A DNA stretch of 64,000 nucleotides, taken from positions 1 through 64,000 of the forward strand of contig JACDOF010000009.1 in NCBI GenBank assembly GCA_017656235.1, written 5' to 3'. Every line of letters starts with the position of its first letter. The first letter of the stretch is position 1. The notes under the pieces were generated by a model. That model was given only the letters and a program-made list of their open reading frames with translations. It searched no databases and was not told where the DNA came from. This stretch comes from Brevibacillus sp. (GTDB taxonomy: Bacteria; Bacillota; Bacilli; Brevibacillales; Brevibacillaceae). This document shows positions 41,252-49,424 of the stretch, in pieces. A program made the position numbers and the translations under genes.

Positions 41252-41492
41252 CGTGTCGAGAACGCGAGTGGGGCGCTTTTCGCGCTCACGTAAGGTGGCC
41301 AACCATCCAAGCGGAGCAAGCCCGTAGCGGGGGCATGCGGGCGCAACTTGGACAAGCGGCGGAGCAGCACTGCTTTTGCGCCCGCCCGCTTTGGGCTTGC
41401 GCAGCGGACAGTCCAGCCCCGTTGATGGTTGGCAGCGGAGTGAGGAGAGGAAAATGGCCGCCTCCTCCTATCCAAACACCCTTTGTCTACAC
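41252..41492 (-). repeat. Palindromic repeat, beta/alpha hybrid, copy 6
   Basis: The left arm is beta type (GTGTCGAGAACGCGAGTGGG, then CGCTTTTCGCGCTCACGTAA). The right arm is alpha type in reverse (GGAGTGAGGAGAGGAAAATG, ending ATCCAAACACCCTTTGTC). The inner pair GGTGGCCAACCATCC with GGTTGGCAGC and the GGGGGCATGCGGGCGCAA / TTGCGCCCGCCC arms are shared with alpha copies. Confidence 0.82.
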
Positions 41493-41613
41493 GCTGTGGC
41501 ACCACCAGGGCAAAATCCCCAAGAAACAGGGATCGACTAGCACTTTGCTGGAGAGTACAAACATTCGCCTTGACACAAACTAACTCATGATTACGGGAAA
41601 GGCGGGATGTTTG

Positions 41614-42024
41614 ATGCAGATGTTACACAGTACGATCACCGGTAAGGAAGGTGTGTTTGGACAAATCCGCGAACTGTTGGCGGACGACGGCTTTACCCTG
41701 GCCAACTGGGATTATGATCGCGGTTTTTTGGACCGGAAGTTGGACGATAAAGGCATGGTATTTCTCCGGCTGCCGCTGGAAGTGCGGCACGGGCACCTGG
41801 ACGAGGCAGACGCACAGGTGCAGTTCGGTACGCCGTTTGTGCTGAAACATGTGTATCAGTCCGGTGTGGAGGAGCACATTGGTTATGAGGGAAGTAACGT
41901 GATTGCCCCGTTGGTCAACCAGTTTCAGGAACCGGTGGAAAAGGATGCGCCGCTGGATGATGGTTGGGTGGAAAAAGCGGAAGCGGTGCTGCGGCGGGTT
42001 GAACGAAAACTGGAGACGCTTTGA
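41614..42024 (+). CDS. YugN-like family protein
   Basis: 136 aa from ATG 41614, with AAAGGCGGG upstream (ATG 41587 also in frame). The pattern LANWDYDRGFLDRKLDDKG, VFLRLPLEVRHGHLDEADAQ, VQFGTPFVLKHVYQSGVEEH matches YugN-like proteins of Bacillales (NWDYDHG, FLRVPFE, G.PF.L.HVY..G). The function is unknown. Flanked on both sides by palindromic repeats. Confidence 0.75.
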   Translation: MQMLHSTITGKEGVFGQIRELLADDGFTLANWDYDRGFLDRKLDDKGMVFLRLPLEVRHGHLDEADAQVQFGTPFVLKHVYQSGVEEHIGYEGSNVIAPLVNQFQEPVEKDAPLDDGWVEKAEAVLRRVERKLETL

Positions 42025-42035
42025 AGGGGAAATAA

Positions 42036-42241
42036 ACGGCCAGATTGTATACAAAGCCAGTGTGACAAGAGAGCGGCCATTTATTCGCACGAACGACTTT
42101 GCCAACCATCCAAGCGGAGCAAGCCTGAAGCGGGGGCATGCGGGCGCAGCTTGGACAAGCGGCGAAGCAGCACTGCTTTTGCGCCCGCCCGCTTTGGGCT
42201 TGTGCAGCGGACAGTTCAGCCCCATTGGTGGTTGACAGCGG
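42036..42241 (-). repeat. Palindromic dispersed repeat, alpha type, reverse, copy 7
   Basis: Reverse alpha copy. CAGATTGTATACAAAGCCAG at its left matches the reverse of the alpha right tip. The arms are TTTGCCAACCATCCAAGCGG with GGTTGACAGC, and GGGCATGCGGGCGCA with GCGCCCGCCC. The distal tip is lost. It follows the YugN-like stop by 11 bp. Confidence 0.8.
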
Positions 42242-42256
42242 CGGGAAAGGTGGGAA

Positions 42257-42286
42257 TTGCCCGACGCGTCAATCTTTGGGTACAAT
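42257..42286 (+). promoter_or_regulatory. Probable sigma-A promoter of NAD kinase
   Basis: TTGCCC (42257-42262), 18-bp spacer, TACAAT (42281-42286), about 40 bp before the start codon. Confidence 0.45.
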
Positions 42287-42326
42287 AGCGTAAAGCATAG
42301 TGCGAGACTGGAGAGGAACGGTGCGG

Positions 42327-43127
42327 ATGAAGATTGCGATGGTATTGCGCAACGACGACTACACCCGTGAGGTGGAAGGCGAGATCAAAGCGAAACTCCG
42401 TGCGAGCCGGAAGCGATCGTATCAGTTTGTAGACGGGACGGACGACAATCCGGATCTCGTTCTTTCCATCGGCGGTGACGGAACCATGCTGGAAGCGGTT
42501 CATCAGTACGGTTTGGACTCCACCTATGTGGGGATTCACACTGGTCACCTGGGGTTTTACGCTGATTGGCGTCCGGAGGAACTGGATGATTTTGTAGAGG
42601 CACTGGATCAGGTTACGCCGCAGATTGTGACCTACCCCACCGTGCAATGCCAGATTCATACACGTGATGGCCAGGTTCACACCAAATGGGCGCTGAACGA
42701 AATGGTGATTCGCAACGCTTCCCTTTCCACGCTGGTTGTCTGTGTCTTTATCAACGGTGATGAGTTTGAGACATTTCGCGGTGACGGGCTGATCGTCTCC
42801 TCCCCGTCCGGGAGCACCGCCTACAACAAAGCGGTGAACGGGGCGATCGTCCATCCCTCGATTGAAGCCATTCAACTTTCAGAAATTGCCTCAATCAACA
42901 ATCAGACCTATCGGACCATTAACAGTTCATTGGTTCTGCCCAAGCACCACGAGGTGGAACTGATCGTGATGAACCCGCAGATCATGGTCGGCCTCGACCG
43001 GGAGCAGGCGGTATGGGAACAGGTTCGCGCCATCACATGCCGGGTCGGCCAGGAGAAGGTAAAGTTCGCCCGCTACAAGAAACTGCCTTTCTGGGGACGT
43101 GTTCGCAATGCCTTCATTTCCGACTAA
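42327..43127 (+). CDS. nadK: NAD kinase
   Basis: 266 aa from ATG 42327, with GAGAGGAACGG upstream. ATP-dependent NAD phosphorylation giving NADP. The GGDG motif (LSIGGDGTMLEAVHQYG, about residues 43-59) holds the catalytic Asp; HTGHLGFYADW (about 72-82) and GDGLIVSSPSGSTAYNKAVN (about 153-172) complete the NAD and phosphate sites. It resembles the first of the two B. subtilis NAD kinases in length and C-terminus (PFWGRVRNAFI). Confidence 0.95.
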   Translation: MKIAMVLRNDDYTREVEGEIKAKLRASRKRSYQFVDGTDDNPDLVLSIGGDGTMLEAVHQYGLDSTYVGIHTGHLGFYADWRPEELDDFVEALDQVTPQIVTYPTVQCQIHTRDGQVHTKWALNEMVIRNASLSTLVVCVFINGDEFETFRGDGLIVSSPSGSTAYNKAVNGAIVHPSIEAIQLSEIASINNQTYRTINSSLVLPKHHEVELIVMNPQIMVGLDREQAVWEQVRAITCRVGQEKVKFARYKKLPFWGRVRNAFISD

Positions 43128-43152
43128 ACGGTAAACGGTCGTCTTTGTTATG

Positions 43153-43166
43153 GGAACGTGTGTTCT
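43153..43166. promoter_or_regulatory. LexA (SOS)-like box
   Basis: GGAACGTGTGTTCT matches 12 of 14 positions of the Gram-positive LexA consensus CGAACRNRYGTTYC, including the full GAAC-N4-GTTC palindrome. It lies about 90 bp upstream of the holin-like toxin gene. Confidence 0.5.
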
Positions 43167-43252
43167 CGTATGTTTTTGGACATACTGCTACTGTACAATC
43201 ATATTCCCTCCCCTGCGGATGGCTCGTCAGCACAGCGAGGGGGTGGTCGTAA

Positions 43253-43360
43253 TTGGTTCCGACACACGAGGCAATCAATCTGATGATCCAGTTTGGCGTG
43301 TTTGTAGTGGCGTTGATCGCGCTGTTCGTATCTCTGTTAAACGTCGGCAAAAAAAAGTGA
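43253..43360 (+). CDS. Holin-like toxin peptide (type I toxin family)
   Basis: 35 aa: TTG 43253 preceded by GAGGGGGTGG. The sequence MVPTHEAINLMIQFGVFVVA, then LIALFVSLLNVGKKK, has the pattern of PF16935-type putative holin-like toxins (EAINLMI.FG.F..ALI, then basic end). One membrane helix. Two hairpins follow (43362 and 43441); in such loci an antisense RNA over the 3' end is the usual antitoxin, so one is expected here, but it is not directly visible. Confidence 0.75.
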   Translation: MVPTHEAINLMIQFGVFVVALIALFVSLLNVGKKK

Positions 43361-43361
43361 A

Positions 43362-43390
43362 CCTCCCTGGTCAGCGGTCAGGCAGGGAGG
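43362..43390 (+). terminator. Hairpin after the toxin gene
   Basis: CCTCCCTG (43362-43369) with CAGGGAGG (43383-43390), beginning 2 bp after the toxin stop. No clean T-run follows on the plus strand. Confidence 0.5.
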
Positions 43391-43440
43391 CAAGCGTGGA
43401 AAAACGCCTTTCGCATGGGGAGGCTTCAGATGTACCGGTC

Positions 43441-43467
43441 GCAGGTGCCCGAACACCTGCGTTTTTT
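43441..43467 (+). terminator. Rho-independent terminator
   Basis: GCAGGTG (43441-43447) with CACCTGC (43454-43460), then G and six T. It probably ends the toxin transcript. Confidence 0.8.
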
Positions 43468-43576
43468 GTTTGACGGTCATGCCGTTCTCCTGAGCCTTGT
43501 TCGGGTTTGCTCCCGCAAGACCGTTTTATCTACAGTTTGCCACTGTTCTTGCCAAGTCATAAGTGCAAGCAGTCTG

Positions 43577-44143
43577 TCAGAAAGTGGACAACAGATCGCG
43601 CAGCTCTGTGACGATGGCGGTCTGGTATTGGGTGCCGTCACCGTAGCGCGCCAGCATCTCGGCTCGAGCCGCCTGCAGTTTTTCCTGGTAGTCGGGAGCT
43701 TCCCGGTCAGGATTGGCCTGCTTGAATGCCACCATCACTTCCTGTATGTGCCGCGGGCGAGGGCCCCAATGGCCGCGGACGTTTCCTTTTTCGTCGGCAA
43801 AAATGGCAATCGGAATGGCGCGCCCTCCCATCGTCAAAAACTGATCCATCAAATCCAGATGCTGCTCCATGATCAGCACTTCAACCGGAATCTCCGCCTT
43901 CTCCAATGCGCGAAACAGTACCGGCACATTGCGGACGACATCCCCGCACCAGTCGGCAGCCAGAATCAGACAGCGCAGATTGGTGCGGCCGGCAAGAGAA
44001 GCAAAAAACGCCTCCGCCCCGCTGTCTGTCCAGGTGAATTGATTGTACCAGTTCAGGAAATCTTCCTGGTTCCTGCTCATGCTGTCGATAAACTGCTGCG
44101 GTTTCAATCCGGTTCCCCATTTATCCGCTACATTTGTACTCAC
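43577..44143 (-). CDS. Thioredoxin-family protein
   Basis: 188 aa from GTG 44143 (VSTNVADKWGTGL), with AGGAGG upstream; the frame runs open to 44206. Thioredoxin fold, with the active-site region reading LILAADWCGDVVRNVPVLFR (about 78-97). Only the first Cys of CxxC is kept (WCGDV), so it is a monothiol or redox-inactive variant. GGRAIPIAIFAD carries the cis-Pro. Such YbbN-like proteins occur in Bacillales without known partners. Confidence 0.82.
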   Translation of the reverse strand: MSTNVADKWGTGLKPQQFIDSMSRNQEDFLNWYNQFTWTDSGAEAFFASLAGRTNLRCLILAADWCGDVVRNVPVLFRALEKAEIPVEVLIMEQHLDLMDQFLTMGGRAIPIAIFADEKGNVRGHWGPRPRHIQEVMVAFKQANPDREAPDYQEKLQAARAEMLARYGDGTQYQTAIVTELRDLLSTF

Positions 44144-44275
44144 CCTGCAATACCTCCTGTACACTCGTTCATGAGTTTGGCACGTTTCCTTATGATCGTA
44201 TCGCATTTTTTGTCATTTGTCTTTATGCCAGGTGCAGATCATACGTGCCCCGTTCTCCAATCCGAGCATCCAAAC

Positions 44276-45016
44276 CTACCATCTGTGTTCGCGGTAAATC
44301 TCCTGCAGGTCTCGGAAGCCAAGCCGGAGCGCCTGCTTCACATAGTGCGTCCATAATTGTGCGCAGGCAAACGCATCCCAGTAGGCATCATGCCGTTTAT
44401 GGATGGCGATCCGGTTGTGGCGGCACAATGCGTCCAGACTGGAATCGCCCAGCACGCCCTCACAGACGCGGATCAGCAGCATGGTGTCAATCAGGCGATG
44501 GGCAAATCGGGTACGGCTCGTATTCCACAACCCGGCCTGCAAGAACTGCCGCTCATGTCTGGAGTGGTGCGCAATCAGCGGGCGGTCGCCAACAAATTGA
44601 AAGAAAGCAGACAAGGAAGTCACAAGAGAAGGTGCGTTGGACAGATCGGCAGCAGTGATTCCGGTCAACCGCCGGATGTGTTCCGGAATCGGCCGAGTGG
44701 GCTGAACCAGGCTGAAGAAGCGTTCTTCTTGGCGTACTTCCGTTCCGAAGACGGCGACCGCACCGATGGCGATAATCTCGTCTCCCCTGAAGGGGTAAAA
44801 CCCGGTCGTCTCCAGATCAACGACCACAGCCCGCAAGCTGTCCAGCGGAAGGGCCGGCCCAGGCTGCTCCATATCTTTCACCATCTGACGCAAGAAGGCT
44901 TGCTGGTTGCGTTCTGTTTTGGGGGAAACCGAACGGAAATCGGGCAGCACACGCTCGCCTCGATAGGAATGCCACAAACGCCGGATCGGATTCCACTCTC
45001 CTCTCACCCCAACCAC
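44276..45016 (-). CDS. DnaQ/PolC-type 3'-5' exonuclease
   Basis: 246 aa, DEDD exonuclease. ExoI VVVDLETTGFYP (Asp/Glu, about 65-76), ExoII LIAHHSRHERQFL (about 146-158, His-rich), ExoIII HKRHDAYWDAFACAQLW (His and Asp, about 206-222; DEDDh). An N-terminal extension of about 60 residues. The start GTG 45016 overlaps the stop of the upstream nucleotidyltransferase gene by 13 bp, so it is translationally coupled to the amtB-DUF294 operon. Likely acts on DNA or RNA ends, but its role in nitrogen regulation, if any, is unknown. Confidence 0.85.
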   Translation of the reverse strand: MVGVRGEWNPIRRLWHSYRGERVLPDFRSVSPKTERNQQAFLRQMVKDMEQPGPALPLDSLRAVVVDLETTGFYPFRGDEIIAIGAVAVFGTEVRQEERFFSLVQPTRPIPEHIRRLTGITAADLSNAPSLVTSLSAFFQFVGDRPLIAHHSRHERQFLQAGLWNTSRTRFAHRLIDTMLLIRVCEGVLGDSSLDALCRHNRIAIHKRHDAYWDAFACAQLWTHYVKQALRLGFRDLQEIYREHRW

Positions 45017-46107
45017 TCCCGTCGTACAGGATTGCTGGATGCCCCATATTGCTGCCAGGTGAGCTTTTGCAGGCGGCGGGCGGTTTTCATGATTTGCTTC
45101 AGCTCATCTTTCGGCATCGGCAGCTCCTGCAGCTTCAAATAACGGCTGCTTTCGTACGATTCTCCCGGCCACTGCTGCGCAGACAGCAGGCGCAAATAAA
45201 GAATTTGTTGAAAATGATGTTCCGCCTCATCGCAAAACGTTTTGGACCAGATACCCGCTGACCGCAAGGCGGCCAGCCGATCCATCGTGCGGGTTGCAGG
45301 AATCCCGGCGGCCAGTGCCCAAAGGCGGATGCAGTTCACGTAAGGCAGATAGATGCCGTATTTCAGGTTAAGGGCCCCTTGGTACCTGCCGCGCAGCTCG
45401 GTGCGAATGCCTCCCAACCAGCCGAGCGGCACACGGTAATGCAGCGTGTTGCTGGCCATGCGGGAGAACAACCGCGGGTGAGTGTTCAGGGTATGCCGGT
45501 AATGGGAGGAAAGTTCGGCAAAGAGCGATGGATCACCGCTTAACAAGCGGGCATCGGCAGTGAGCAGGAGATGGCGCACGTTTTCCCAGGACGGATCCTC
45601 TGCCCATTGGTCATGCATCGCCTTCCACTGGGACAGGGAGCGGCGCCAGCGCGGATTGGAACAGATCACGCGGCCGTCGCATTCGGGATAGCCGGCCTCT
45701 GTCATCCCGGACACGACGATTCTGGACAGATGGGAAAAATACTGAGCAATCTCGGTCTGCACCCCTGCTTCCGCATCATCGGCGATCCGGTAGAGCAGTC
45801 CGGTGTCCTGATCGCTGATTTGGGTCTGCTCTCCTCTGCCGCCGCTTCCAAACACCAGAAAGGCGTAAGGCACGGGAGGATCTCCCATGCCTGATGCTCT
45901 GGCGAACCGGATGGCAATCTCGATACATTGGACACTGATCAGATGGTGCAGGTGGCTTACCATCCAGTGCTGTTCCCGACAATCCGCAGCGGACCAGGAG
46001 GAGATGCGGAGTTGATTGAGCAGCTCCTGACGAAGCACGCCCAGCTCGCGGAAGGTGGACGCTTCCCTGATCGCGTAAGACCAATCAGGTTGCAGGGTTT
46101 GAAGCAC
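45004..46107 (-). CDS. GlnD-like nucleotidyltransferase (DUF294)
   Basis: 367 aa from GTG 46107, using a GGGGAGG inside the end of amtB, which it overlaps by 23 bp. The N-terminal half has a nucleotidyltransferase core near residues 90-125, VFGSGGRGEQTQISDQDTGL (GSG...DxD, metal Asps), followed by DUF294 helices. Resembles the transferase part of GlnD and the DUF294 proteins linked to CBS domains. The CBS part seen in many relatives is absent. The downstream exonuclease overlaps it. No PII gene (glnK/glnB) is present, so the target is unclear. Confidence 0.82.
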   Translation of the reverse strand: MLQTLQPDWSYAIREASTFRELGVLRQELLNQLRISSWSAADCREQHWMVSHLHHLISVQCIEIAIRFARASGMGDPPVPYAFLVFGSGGRGEQTQISDQDTGLLYRIADDAEAGVQTEIAQYFSHLSRIVVSGMTEAGYPECDGRVICSNPRWRRSLSQWKAMHDQWAEDPSWENVRHLLLTADARLLSGDPSLFAELSSHYRHTLNTHPRLFSRMASNTLHYRVPLGWLGGIRTELRGRYQGALNLKYGIYLPYVNCIRLWALAAGIPATRTMDRLAALRSAGIWSKTFCDEAEHHFQQILYLRLLSAQQWPGESYESSRYLKLQELPMPKDELKQIMKTARRLQKLTWQQYGASSNPVRREWLG

Positions 46108-47506
46108 TCGCGGAAACCTCCCCGCCTGCCGGTTTGATGCGGTTCTCCCGGTGCATCGATTCTGTCTTAAGCAGCTCCGGATATCCAAACTCCCCATGCT
46201 CGCTGACATCCAGGCCGATCACTTCTTCCTCTTCGGTTACGCGCAGTCCCATTGTGGCTTTCATAATGGCCAGCACGACAAACGATACGCTAAAGACGTA
46301 CAGCATCGCACCAAAGACGCCAAGCGCCTGCACACCCAACTGGTAAAGACCGCCGCCGTAGAACAGGCCGGCCTGCCCGATACCCACTTGCTCGACCAGT
46401 TCCGGAGTCGCGAACAGACCGGTGGAAAGGGTGCCCCAGATTCCGGCGATGCCGTGAACAGAGAAGGCGTAGACAGGATCGTCGATGCCCAGTCGGTCAA
46501 AGTAAACGGCCGTATAGAAGGTGATGATTCCGGCAAGCGCACCAATCAGACAGGCTGCCCAAGGTTCGACAAATGCGCAGGCGGCTGTTATGGCGACAAG
46601 GGCTGCCAACACGCCGTTCAGCATGCTGGGAATGTCCGCCTTGCCCATCACCACCCAGGAGACGATCAGAGCCGCTACCGCACCGGCGGCTGCGGCCAGA
46701 TTGGTCGTCATCGCCACATACCCGAACATGCCGGAAGTGGAGCCAAAGGTAGAGCCGGCATTAAATCCAAACCAGCCCACCCAGAGGATGATGACTCCAA
46801 GCACGGTATACACCTGATTGTGACCGGGGATCACATTCGAAGAACCGTCCGGGTTGTACTTACCGATGCGCGGCTTCAGCAGGATGGTTGCCGCCAACGC
46901 CGCCATTGCCCCTTGCAGGTGAACGACAGTGGAGCCGGCGAAATCCTGCATCCCCAATTGGGCGAGCCAGCCGCCGCCCCATACCCAGTGACCAATTACG
47001 GGATAGATGACAACGGTAAACAGGACACCGAAGACGAAGTAGACAGACAGTTTGGCCCGCTCGGCAAAACCGCCCCAGGCAATAGCCAGCGAGACGCCGG
47101 CAAAGCCCAGCTGGAACAAAAACTTGATCCCCGGCGGAATGGCTGCAAACGAGAGGGAGGAGAAGGCCGATTCGTCTGTCCCGTCAAAGAAAAAGCCGGA
47201 CATTCCAATCAAATCGTTTCCATCTCCAAAGGTTAGGCCGAAGCCCAACGCCCAAAAGGCGATACTGCAAATGCCAAACGTAAGAATCGTTTTGGCTGCC
47301 ACATGCCCGGCGTTTTTCATTCGAGTCGCCCCCGTTTCCAGGAGAGCAAAACCTCCCTGCATCAAGATGACCAAAATGGCCGCAACCATCACCCAGGCTG
47401 CATCAATGGCAGAAGCCAGTTCTGTGGTTGTCGGCTCTGCTGCCTGGGCCGCCAGCGGAAGGGAGAGACATAACAGTACGGCCGACAAGAGAACCCGGGA
47501 CATCAT
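46085..47506 (-). CDS. amtB: Ammonium transporter
   Basis: 473 aa from ATG 47506, preceded by AAAGGAG. N-terminal signal-like helix (VLLSAVLLCLSLPLAAQA) and 11 membrane helices. Family motifs include DAAWVMVAAILVILMQGGFA (helix 1), DFAGSTVVHLQGAMAALAAT (with the pore Asp and His), and FSVHGIAGIWGTLSTG (second pore His). Mediates ammonia/ammonium uptake. Expression is likely controlled by nitrogen: a consensus GlnR/TnrA box lies at 47607-47623 and a strong promoter at 47560-47588. Translationally coupled to the DUF294 gene. Confidence 0.95.
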   Translation of the reverse strand: MMSRVLLSAVLLCLSLPLAAQAAEPTTTELASAIDAAWVMVAAILVILMQGGFALLETGATRMKNAGHVAAKTILTFGICSIAFWALGFGLTFGDGNDLIGMSGFFFDGTDESAFSSLSFAAIPPGIKFLFQLGFAGVSLAIAWGGFAERAKLSVYFVFGVLFTVVIYPVIGHWVWGGGWLAQLGMQDFAGSTVVHLQGAMAALAATILLKPRIGKYNPDGSSNVIPGHNQVYTVLGVIILWVGWFGFNAGSTFGSTSGMFGYVAMTTNLAAAAGAVAALIVSWVVMGKADIPSMLNGVLAALVAITAACAFVEPWAACLIGALAGIITFYTAVYFDRLGIDDPVYAFSVHGIAGIWGTLSTGLFATPELVEQVGIGQAGLFYGGGLYQLGVQALGVFGAMLYVFSVSFVVLAIMKATMGLRVTEEEEVIGLDVSEHGEFGYPELLKTESMHRENRIKPAGGEVSASASNPAT

Positions 47507-47559
47507 AAACACCACTCCTTTGTTAGTTTTTATTACATAATGAAAGTTGTATAGGAACG

Positions 47560-47588
47560 ATTATATGGTCTAAGGGGTTCGTTTGCAA
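47560..47588 (-). promoter_or_regulatory. Sigma-A promoter of amtB
   Basis: On the minus strand TTGCAA (47588-47583), 17-bp spacer, TATAAT (47565-47560), about 55 bp upstream of the amtB start. Confidence 0.75.
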
Positions 47589-47606
47589 TAGATTTTCGAG
47601 AAATAA

Positions 47607-47623
47607 TGTAATGTAAAATGACA
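47607..47623 (-). promoter_or_regulatory. GlnR/TnrA box
   Basis: TGTAATGTAAAATGACA matches the consensus TGTNA-N7-TNACA exactly. It is centred about 62 bp upstream of the expected amtB transcription start. An imperfect second copy, TGTAA-N6-TAACA, lies near 47649. Activation by TnrA of ammonium transport genes is known in B. subtilis. Confidence 0.8.
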
Positions 47624-47757
47624 TTAAGGATAAACTGATCGGCTTTTTTGTAAAATATATAACATGTATATGACATAGATTTGGTGGCGTGGTACAAAAA
47701 ATCCAGGAATAACTTTTTGGGAATCGTTGAACCTAACGTTGGAAGGGGGTGAATGGG

Positions 47758-47964
47758 ATGACAGTTGCATCTCAGGTCAAACAAACACTGGCCAGCTTGA
47801 AAAGCGCACAGGCTAACCTGGAAACGTTTGCGCTCAATACACAGAACCAAAATGCTAAACAGATATACACTCAGGCCGCTCAACGTACCCAGTCCATTGT
47901 TGACACGCTGCAACAGCGCGTAACCGAACTGGAGCAAGAGGAGCCGCAGTACAAAGGGTTCTGA
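47758..47964 (+). CDS. DUF1657 protein, spoVA2mob-type operon
   Basis: 68 aa, preceded by GGAAGGGGGTG. Helical, Gln/Ala-rich: VASQVKQTLASLKSAQANLE, LNTQNQNAKQIYTQAAQRTQ. This is the DUF1657 domain, as seen in small proteins coded with SpoVAC/D/Eb and YetF in the spoVA2mob operon of Bacillus. First gene of the operon. The same domain is fused to the C-terminus of the next protein. Confidence 0.82.
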   Translation: MTVASQVKQTLASLKSAQANLETFALNTQNQNAKQIYTQAAQRTQSIVDTLQQRVTELEQEEPQYKGF

Positions 47965-48062
47965 TCCGGATCTGAATCAAGGGAGAGGGTGATCCTCTCT
48001 CTTTACCCCTTTTTGGGGTAGATGCCAGCATCGACTGGTTTGGTCATGAGGGGGGGAAGATT

Positions 48063-48923
48063 GTGCCCGATTGGATTGAGATTGCCGTTCGTTCATTTGT
48101 CGCCTTGATCTACCTCTTTATACTGGCGAAAGTGATCGGTAAACGGCAGCTGCAGCAGCTAACATTCATGGAGTACATTGTCGGGATCACGATTGGCTCG
48201 ATTGCCGCTTTTATCGGCACGGAGCTGGAAGCCAACATGTTTCACGGGTTTGTTTCCCTGACCGTCTTTGGCGTGTTTCCGATTGTTACCGGGTGGCTGG
48301 CGCTAAAAAGCAAGCGCTTGCGGGATTTCTTCGACGGAAAAGCAACGGTGCTGATTAAAAACGGCAAGATCATGGAGGATAGCCTAAAACAAGAGCGATT
48401 GAATGTCGACGAGCTTCTGGAGCGGCTGCGGCAGAAGAATGTATTTAACGTGGCGGACGTGGAATTTGCCCTGATGGAACCCGGGGGTGATGTGACGGTT
48501 CTGCTGAAGGCGGAAAACCAGCCCCTGACCGCAAAGAAAGCGGGAATTGCCGTCTCCCCGGAGACAGAGCCGCAGGCAGTGATCATTGACGGTGTCATCA
48601 TGGACGAACCGCTGGCCACGATTGGCTTAAGCCGCGCCTGGCTGAAGGCGGAGTTGAAGAAAGCCGGCGTCGCCCAAGAGAACGTACTGCTTGCCCAGGT
48701 GGACAAGAATGGACAGCTCTACCTGGATCTCTACGATGACAAGATTCAGATTCCACCTCCGCAAACGGACAAACAAACATTTGCCACGCTAAAAAAATGT
48801 CAGGCCGACCTGGAACTGTTCGCTTTGTCGACCAAGGCGGAAGAGGCCAAGAAGCAGTATGAACGCATGGCTTCCCAACTTCAGGACGTGATAGACCAGG
48901 TAAGACCGCTGTTAACACGTTAG
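48063..48923 (+). CDS. YetF-like (DUF421) membrane protein with C-terminal DUF1657
   Basis: 286 aa from GTG 48063. Three N-terminal membrane helices (IAVRSFVALIYLFILAKVIG, MEYIVGITIGSIAAFIGTEL, and FVSLTVFGVFPIVTGWLAL), then DUF421 cytoplasmic domains (about 80-220). The C-terminal part, residues 240-285 (FATLKKCQADLELFALSTKA), is a DUF1657 domain like the preceding small protein, so this is a fusion. Proteins of this layout belong to the spoVA2mob operon, which affects spore wet-heat resistance and germination in Bacillus. It lies about 20 bp upstream of spoVAC. Confidence 0.85.
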   Translation: MPDWIEIAVRSFVALIYLFILAKVIGKRQLQQLTFMEYIVGITIGSIAAFIGTELEANMFHGFVSLTVFGVFPIVTGWLALKSKRLRDFFDGKATVLIKNGKIMEDSLKQERLNVDELLERLRQKNVFNVADVEFALMEPGGDVTVLLKAENQPLTAKKAGIAVSPETEPQAVIIDGVIMDEPLATIGLSRAWLKAELKKAGVAQENVLLAQVDKNGQLYLDLYDDKIQIPPPQTDKQTFATLKKCQADLELFALSTKAEEAKKQYERMASQLQDVIDQVRPLLTR

Positions 48924-48944
48924 ATTGGAAAGGATCGATGACCC

Positions 48945-49424
48945 ATGCCTGATCAGAAGCGAAAAAAGTTGACACCGATTCAACAACAGTACCAGGAAGT
49001 GGCAAAACGGCATGAGCCGCCGCGCCCGCTGCTGCGCAACTTCACCCGCGCATTTTTGGTAGGCGGATTGATCTGTCTGATCGGTCAAGGGATACAGGAT
49101 ATGTTTGTCCGCGTCTTTGACTTTACGGAAAAGACAGCCAGCAGTCCCACCGTGGCTGTGCTCATCTTCTGTTCGGTTTTGCTGACTGGTTTTGGCGTCT
49201 ATGACCGGATCGCCCAATGGGCGGGAGCAGGAACGGCAGTCCCGGTTACCGGCTTTGCCAACTCCATTGCCTCAGCGGCAATTGAGCACAGAAGCGAAGG
49301 GCTTGTACTGGGCGTCGGGGGCAACATGTTCAAGCTGGCCGGTTCTGTGATCGTGTTTGGCGTGTTTTCCGCATTTGTGATCGGGATTGTCAAAACATTG
49401 ATCAAGATGGGAGGGATAGGGTGA
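48945..49424 (+). CDS. spoVAC: Stage V sporulation protein AC
   Basis: 159 aa. Inner-membrane channel subunit of the spore that moves dipicolinic acid during sporulation and germination. Basic N-terminus (DQKRKKLTPIQQQYQEVAK), then four membrane segments, including FLVGGLICLIGQGIQDMF and LLTGFGVYDRIAQWAGAGTA and VIVFGVFSAFVIGIVKTLI. AAAGGAT precedes the ATG. The next gene starts in the bases after the stop. Confidence 0.93.
   Translation: MPDQKRKKLTPIQQQYQEVAKRHEPPRPLLRNFTRAFLVGGLICLIGQGIQDMFVRVFDFTEKTASSPTVAVLIFCSVLLTGFGVYDRIAQWAGAGTAVPVTGFANSIASAAIEHRSEGLVLGVGGNMFKLAGSVIVFGVFSAFVIGIVKTLIKMGGIG

Noticed and set aside
40558..41505. A 315-codon minus-strand open frame opposite thiO running into repeat copy 6
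   Set aside because: Antisense to thiO and composed partly of the palindromic repeat; no domain.
46151..47236. A 361-codon plus-strand open frame opposite amtB
   Set aside because: The minus strand is a clear ammonium transporter; the plus frame has no recognisable domain or RBS.
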